This document shows positions 6,701 to 8,809 of a DNA stretch of 8,809 bases, one piece after another (position 1 is the stretch's first letter; the number at the start of each line of letters is the position of its first letter). The notes under the pieces were generated by a model that was not told where the DNA came from, ran no database searches, and worked only from the letters and a program-made list of their open reading frames with translations. The stretch is from JAFLCA01 sp041907145 (GTDB taxonomy: Bacteria > Bdellovibrionota_C > UBA2361 > JAFLCA01), in assembly GCA_041907145.1 (NCBI GenBank), contig JAYRHW010000007.1, positions 1 through 8,809 of the forward strand. Reading direction: 5' to 3'. The position numbers and the translations under genes were made by a program.

Positions 6701-7323
6701 ACCACGAACCCGTCGATCGAGTTAGTCTCATCCCAAATGGTGTTAATTTTAGCGCCATAGGAACGCGCAAAGCCGAACGCCCAGCAGGTCTTCCAAGTGA
6801 CAAACTGATAGTCTCATTCATCGGGCGACTATCCCATGAGAAGGGTCCGGACATTTTTGTGGACATTGCCGCGGCGCTTGCAAAGGACGAGCGCTTGCAC
6901 TTCGTGTTGGCCGGGCCGGGGCTCTTGCTAGAGGAGCTGCGTGAGCGAACCGAGCGCAACGGGTTGGCCGGACGTATCACCATCCCAGGCTATATCAACA
7001 CCAGCGAGTACTTGGCCGCTACGGATGTGCTCGTCGTGCCGTCGCGGCTTGATGGCCGTCCGAATGTGGTGATGGAAGCATTTGCCCGCGGGGTGCCGGT
7101 TGTCGCCGCGCGAGTTGGCGGCCTTCCTGACCTAATCAAGGATGGTCAGACTGGCGTACTCTGTCACCCGGAGGATTTTGCCGATTTTGCTCGCAAGCTG
7201 GAACAGTTGCTTGCTGACGAGCCCTTACGCCTCCGTATTGCCGACGCCGCGAAGCGGTATGCTTTGGAGTCTTTGGACGACGCAAAATTCATGCAGGGCT
7301 ACGAGCGTATTTTCCCACGCTAA
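3772..7323 (+). CDS. Fusion of zinc-ribbon SAM methyltransferase, coiled coil, GT2 and GT4 glycosyltransferases
   Basis: An 1183-residue multidomain protein. (a) Zinc ribbon: Cys20-x2-Cys23 and Cys43-x2-Cys46. (b) Class I SAM methyltransferase, about 85-200: motif I LYDLGCSNG (105-113), acidic Glu131 after strand 2, and AWSVLEHIPD (167-176). (c) Charged, Gln/Glu/Arg-rich coiled coil, about 345-490, then a basic amphipathic linker (495-545). (d) GT-A fold family-2-type transferase, about 560-765: ISVIMPSYN (563-571), DPDD metal site (647-650), and HEDWDFW with catalytic-base-type acidic residues (731-737). (e) GT-B fold family-4-type transferase, about 826-1183: Gly-rich VVVGGVAGR (836-844), IPNGVNF, GRLSHEKG (1018-1025), and D1094-x7-E1102, the usual E-x7-E with Asp first. 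No signal peptide or transmembrane segment, so it probably acts at the cytoplasmic face on a lipid-linked glycan. Purine-rich AGAGGG lies just upstream of the ATG. Acceptor, sugar donors and methylation target are unknown. Confidence 0.9.
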   Translation: MTATVLAHPTAAEFVVNKSCPACSHAELTPTYVRADQIPVLRCDNCDFHFVARYPRDLSVWYQDDYYKASSDNPTIGYQNYEALDPFYHTWAISLVRIFREQGSLYDLGCSNGRFLELAKAAGFTNLSGIEFNDDYAARCRDKGFKVDAGDFLAAEVAANTFDIVTAWSVLEHIPDIQATLIKVRRILNPCGLLVFEVPILTGDPSCDRAWLESSLEHVSYFTERSLHVLCTKFFGFSPIGRRVDFTSYGSTFVGCISADAKVMAQLAPWGQALREQDLSGVVSPSAQQLTALAAFTSRYLNSPAGLFKVADALPKEPKEDIAAYISSYFVREFAKAWKENIDYFEAKKYFLERISNLESKNGQLAAQANALERMQKESISRATALEKDNKRFPELIAYLEEQNRQLEQDLLARDSERNAQLMAPVAAQAARIAKWRERTLNMRRQQLKDALARAESAEQRAAHFETQTQTLSGQVQDLQARIAGMEAFFRGITSLRIWRIRAILQAQPFSPAAWAQAGVLLCEIATGASRRLVRRFLRSFGYKADPRIPCTLKPWPKDRPLISVIMPSYNYGRFMPEAVASVLAQTFQDFELLIIDCSDDPDTITYVRGLSHPKVRVIFRDGRHLLGDNRNFGIERARGKYVCTFDPDDIMRPTYLEKAVYTLETERCDIVSPSLEQFGEASGVWHVPPVPELESLLIGNQISVLALFSRAAWKKAGGYYDYGVGASHVHEDWDFWIRMMGHGARVRNLHEPLMLYRKHGSNMSGDKKIPPLDQQREKIRKHNAAVLTPEHLIRSRIKQARQYRVKNKHVNLLRTHVRQGRADSLGGVLFALPYVVVGGVAGRFFELGRYLTQRGAHVVVATTESVDERQVDTSQTFTELTSDIFPLPACLTNTEAWTDFVDYLIQSRDIKTLVLGGSRFFYTALPELKRRHPNLRVVDQQFNTGCHFASNREFSSFIDHTVAENTEVYNLLLREHHEPVDRVSLIPNGVNFSAIGTRKAERPAGLPSDKLIVSFIGRLSHEKGPDIFVDIAAALAKDERLHFVLAGPGLLLEELRERTERNGLAGRITIPGYINTSEYLAATDVLVVPSRLDGRPNVVMEAFARGVPVVAARVGGLPDLIKDGQTGVLCHPEDFADFARKLEQLLADEPLRLRIADAAKRYALESLDDAKFMQGYERIFPR

Positions 7324-7343
7324 ACCTCACCGAATAGGTAATT

Positions 7344-7420
7344 GGGGCGAGCAGCTTCAAGTTATTATCTTTGCAGCTATAGGGCTAATACCCGGTAATT
7401 ATTACATTAAAGCTCGCCCT
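7344..7420. repeat. Long-range inverted repeat GGGCGAGC/GCTCGCCC enclosing smaller hairpins
   Basis: GGGCGAGC (7345-7352) pairs perfectly with GCTCGCCC (7412-7419), extended by a possible G-T pair (7344 with 7420). The 59-base interior contains AGCT (7353-7356) with AGCT (7375-7378), GGG (7382-7384) with CCC (7391-7393), and the near-palindrome GTAAT-T-ATTAC (7395-7405). GGTAATT also occurs twice, at 7337-7343 and 7394-7400. The closed multi-branch form could be a structured RNA or the 3' end of the fusion-gene transcript. I recognise no known riboswitch. Confidence 0.4.
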
Positions 7421-7446
7421 GGCAGGAATGTCATAAAAAATGTAAA

Positions 7447-7485
7447 ATGTGAATGTTACACATATGGGAGAATTTCACATATCAT
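7447..7485 (+). promoter_or_regulatory. Candidate promoter with flanking inverted repeat ATGTGAA/TTCACAT
   Basis: GTTACA (7455-7460) and TATCAT (7480-7485; five of six -10 matches) are 19 bases apart, slightly long. A perfect 7-base inverted repeat (7447-7453 and 7474-7480) brackets the -35 and touches the -10, a position where a dimeric repressor would block transcription. The TGTGA/TCACA cores resemble CRP half-sites, but the spacing is far too long for one CRP site. Confidence 0.3.
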
Positions 7486-7494
7486 AAATAAACA

Positions 7495-7515
7495 CTGACG
7501 AAGGTCAGAGGGAGG
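7495..7515 (+). promoter_or_regulatory. Hairpin CTGAC/GTCAG next to a strong ribosome-binding site
   Basis: CTGAC (7495-7499) pairs with GTCAG (7504-7508) around a GAAG tetraloop, a GNRA-like closure. Two bases later GGAGG (7511-7515) is a strong Shine-Dalgarno sequence, five bases before ATG 7521. This spacing decides for ATG 7521 over the in-frame GTG at 7515, which lies on the ribosome-binding site itself. Confidence 0.55.
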
Positions 7516-7520
7516 TGGAT

Positions 7521-7733
7521 ATGTGGATTGTTGAAGTGATGAAAGCGATTCGAAATCAGCGGCATGCTCAAAATGGATTGCGCCACCTGCGCACGGACAA
7601 TATCCGCTCCTTCCAGGCTGAGGTCGACTTTTTCATTCGCATGAAGCCATCTGCACAGCCAGCCTGCACTACCGAGCCGTGGTACGGACGCCCGGTGTAT
7701 ATCAACGGTGAGCGGCGCATGGTGAAGATCTAA
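7521..7733 (+). CDS. Small protein of unknown function (70 residues)
   Basis: A strong GGAGG at the right distance supports this short gene. The protein is basic and soluble, with no signal peptide or membrane segment. Residues about 3-42 look helical and amphipathic (hydrophobic residues at M7, I10, L20, L23, I28, F31, V35, F37, F38, I39). The tail has PWYGRPVYINGERRMVKI (53-70), a short strand-turn-strand pattern with Tyr, Gly and Arg. There is a single Cys (49). I do not recognise a family. It lies 17 bases upstream of the DUF6502-like gene on the same strand, so co-transcription is likely. A small regulator or partner of that protein is possible but unsupported. Confidence 0.65.
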   Translation: MWIVEVMKAIRNQRHAQNGLRHLRTDNIRSFQAEVDFFIRMKPSAQPACTTEPWYGRPVYINGERRMVKI

Positions 7734-7750
7734 GGATACGTTTCCCCCAA

Positions 7751-8557
7751 ATGAAAATTGACCGCGAACAAGCTGCTGCCAAATGCCTCCGTCTTCTTTT
7801 GAGGCCGATAGTTCGATTCTGCTTCCGGAATTCTCTAGTGTTACAGGAAATCGTAGAACATCTTAAAATGGCGCTGGTCGAGGAAGCGAGTGAAGCAATG
7901 CGAAGGAGCGGGCAGCGAGTGAATGTCAGCCGTATTAGCGTCATGACCGGCGTGCACCGCCGAGAAGTAATGCGCTTGACCGACAATGCCGAGCCTAGCC
8001 AAACTCCGGCCAGTCTTGCCAGCCGAGTCATAGGGCAATGGGAGCAGGACAGCCGATTTCATACCGCAGCGGGTGTCCCGCGCATGCTGAGCTATGAGGG
8101 CGATCAAAATGACTTCAAGGATCTCGTGCGCTGCGTGAGCCAGGACTTGAACCACTGCACGGTACTGTTCGAATTGGAGCGTATTGGCGCCGTAGAACGC
8201 AGAAAAGCCGGGCTGCGCCTGATGCGCCCCAGTGTCGTCCTAACCGGTGATATGCTGGAAGGTTTTCAGCTATTGGGCCGCGACAGCGAGGATCTCATGG
8301 ATGCAGCGCTCGAGAATATCCTTGAAAAGCCGAAACCAGCGCAGCTCCATGCGCGCACCGAGTATGATAATATTTCACTCGAAGCGTTGCCGGAGATTCG
8401 GCAATGGTTGTTAGATGAGGGCGCAGCGTTCCATCGACGTATGAGGGAATACCTGTCTGCGCTCGATAAAGATACACAACCGAAGCTTCAAGGCGAGGCC
8501 GGAGGACGAGTAGTAGTGGGGACTTTTGGCAGAGTGGAAACCAGGAGGAAGGGGTGA
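7751..8557 (+). CDS. DUF6502-like protein with helix-turn-helix-like segment
   Basis: A 268-residue soluble protein. The N-terminal pattern LRLLLRPIVRFCFRNSL (13-29), followed by a helix with conserved-looking E/L positions and RVNVSRISVMTGVHRREVMRL (56-76), fits what I remember of DUF6502 proteins of proteobacteria. The RISVMTGVHRREVMRL part (61-76) reads as a helix-turn-helix recognition unit, so DNA binding is plausible but unproven. The middle has a SQDLNHCTVLFELERIGAVER block (130-150), also wing- or helix-like. The C-terminus is polar and probably disordered (about 235-268). ATG 7751 has no close ribosome-binding site, which suggests translational coupling to the small gene ending 17 bases earlier. 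Its stop overlaps the start of the next gene (TGATG). The function of the family is not known to me. Confidence 0.75.
   Translation: MKIDREQAAAKCLRLLLRPIVRFCFRNSLVLQEIVEHLKMALVEEASEAMRRSGQRVNVSRISVMTGVHRREVMRLTDNAEPSQTPASLASRVIGQWEQDSRFHTAAGVPRMLSYEGDQNDFKDLVRCVSQDLNHCTVLFELERIGAVERRKAGLRLMRPSVVLTGDMLEGFQLLGRDSEDLMDAALENILEKPKPAQLHARTEYDNISLEALPEIRQWLLDEGAAFHRRMREYLSALDKDTQPKLQGEAGGRVVVGTFGRVETRRKG
8543..8548 (+). promoter_or_regulatory. Strong ribosome-binding site inside the end of the DUF6502-like gene
   Basis: AGGAGG lies eight bases before ATG 8557 and inside the 3' end of the preceding coding region. It selects ATG 8557 over the GTG at 8554 as the lipoprotein start and indicates independent, efficient initiation alongside stop-start coupling. 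Confidence 0.7.
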
Positions 8558-8809
8558 TGCGACAAGGAACGTGGTTGTCAATTTCGCTGCCGTTACTGAT
8601 GCTGTTGGCCGGGTGCATGGGAGGTGGAACCCTTGCGACTGGTATAGGCGAAGGTTATGGCGCTGCGGGGGGACGCAGTACGTACGCGCTTGCCACCGTC
8701 AGTATCCATGGCAGGATTCTGGACGCAGAGGGCAAGGGCATCAGCGGAGCGACAATCTCCGCGGTCACGTCTGCAGGCGCGGCAGAAACGGCGAGTGGTA
8801 CGAACGGGG
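8557..8809 (+). CDS. Lipoprotein with carboxypeptidase-regulatory-like domain (partial at the right edge)
   Basis: The first 84 codons are visible and the frame runs off the window. Residues 1-20 form a lipoprotein signal peptide: Arg2, a hydrophobic core LLMLL (13-17), and the lipobox L17-A18-G19-C20. Cys20 would be lipidated and become the N-terminus. Met21 at +2 argues against retention in the inner membrane by the Asp+2 rule, so the outer membrane is likely. A Gly/Ala-rich linker (22-43) leads into SIHGRILDAEGKGISGATISAV, residues about 49-70, which matches the start of carboxypeptidase-regulatory-like or Ig-like beta sandwiches (G-x-V/I-x-D-x-x-G-x-x-I-x-G-A). The gene overlaps the stop codon of the DUF6502-like gene by one base (TGATG), so the two are translated together. 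Confidence 0.85.
   Translation, partial: MRQGTWLSISLPLLMLLAGCMGGGTLATGIGEGYGAAGGRSTYALATVSIHGRILDAEGKGISGATISAVTSAGAAETASGTNG

Larger units (their letters stand above)
7324..7520. other. Non-coding region between the fusion gene and the small-protein gene
   Basis: This 197-base gap contains a long-range inverted repeat (7344-7420), an AT-rich tract, an ATGTGAA/TTCACAT repeat (7447-7480), a candidate promoter and a small hairpin next to the ribosome-binding site. No canonical hairpin plus T-run terminator follows the fusion gene's stop codon. Confidence 0.6.

Noticed and set aside
7447..7480. CRP/FNR-type binding site
   Set aside because: The TGTGA and TCACA cores are present but about 20 bases apart instead of 6, so a single CRP dimer site does not fit.
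7142..7498. A 118-codon plus-strand frame running from inside the fusion gene into the gap
   Set aside because: Its first part is an out-of-frame shadow of the GT4 domain and the rest crosses the inverted repeats; no start signal or domain pattern.

Overview
The window looks like part of a Gram-negative (diderm) bacterial chromosome of medium GC content, most likely a proteobacterium. Supporting signs are a Sec-type signal peptide, a lipobox lipoprotein, a DUF6502-like regulator candidate, and a glycan-type gene set with multidomain glycosyltransferases. The species assignment is inference; no rRNA or tRNA gene is visible.

Layout. (1) 1-512, minus strand: the N-terminal 170 codons of an exported beta-rich protein that runs off the left edge. 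(2) 513-1019: a long non-coding stretch rich in inverted repeats, with two nested hairpins of nearly identical geometry (628-670 and 718-761), several smaller palindromes, and a REP-like inverted pair (about 944-1017) abutting the next gene. (3) 1020-2369, minus strand: a 449-residue protein with a ParB/sulfiredoxin-like motif and a C-terminal coiled coil. (4) 2370-2537: a divergent intergenic region. (5) 2538-3701, plus strand: a membrane-anchored SGNH-hydrolase-like protein. (6) 3772-7323, plus strand: an 1183-residue fusion of zinc ribbon, SAM methyltransferase, long coiled coil, family-2-type glycosyltransferase and family-4-type glycosyltransferase. (7) 7324-7520: a non-coding region with inverted repeats and a candidate promoter. 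(8) 7521-8809, plus strand: a tight cluster of a 70-residue unknown protein, a DUF6502-like protein and the start of a lipoprotein with a carboxypeptidase-regulatory-like beta domain.

How the genes may work together. The central divergent block (1020-7323) reads as a small surface-glycan module. The large fusion would add two kinds of sugar linkage and possibly methylate the chain, the SGNH protein would edit acyl groups or hydrolyse an ester at the membrane, and the ParB-fold protein has an unknown role, possibly as a kinase-like or scaffold partner. Its coiled coil invites comparison with the coiled coil in the fusion. No flippase, polymerase or ABC exporter is in view, so the module must rely on genes elsewhere or outside the window. 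The best candidate for something undescribed is this module, particularly the one-polypeptide methyltransferase-coiled coil-GT2-GT4 architecture. The right-hand cluster (7521 onward) appears to be a separate transcription unit for an envelope lipoprotein and a putative DNA-binding partner.
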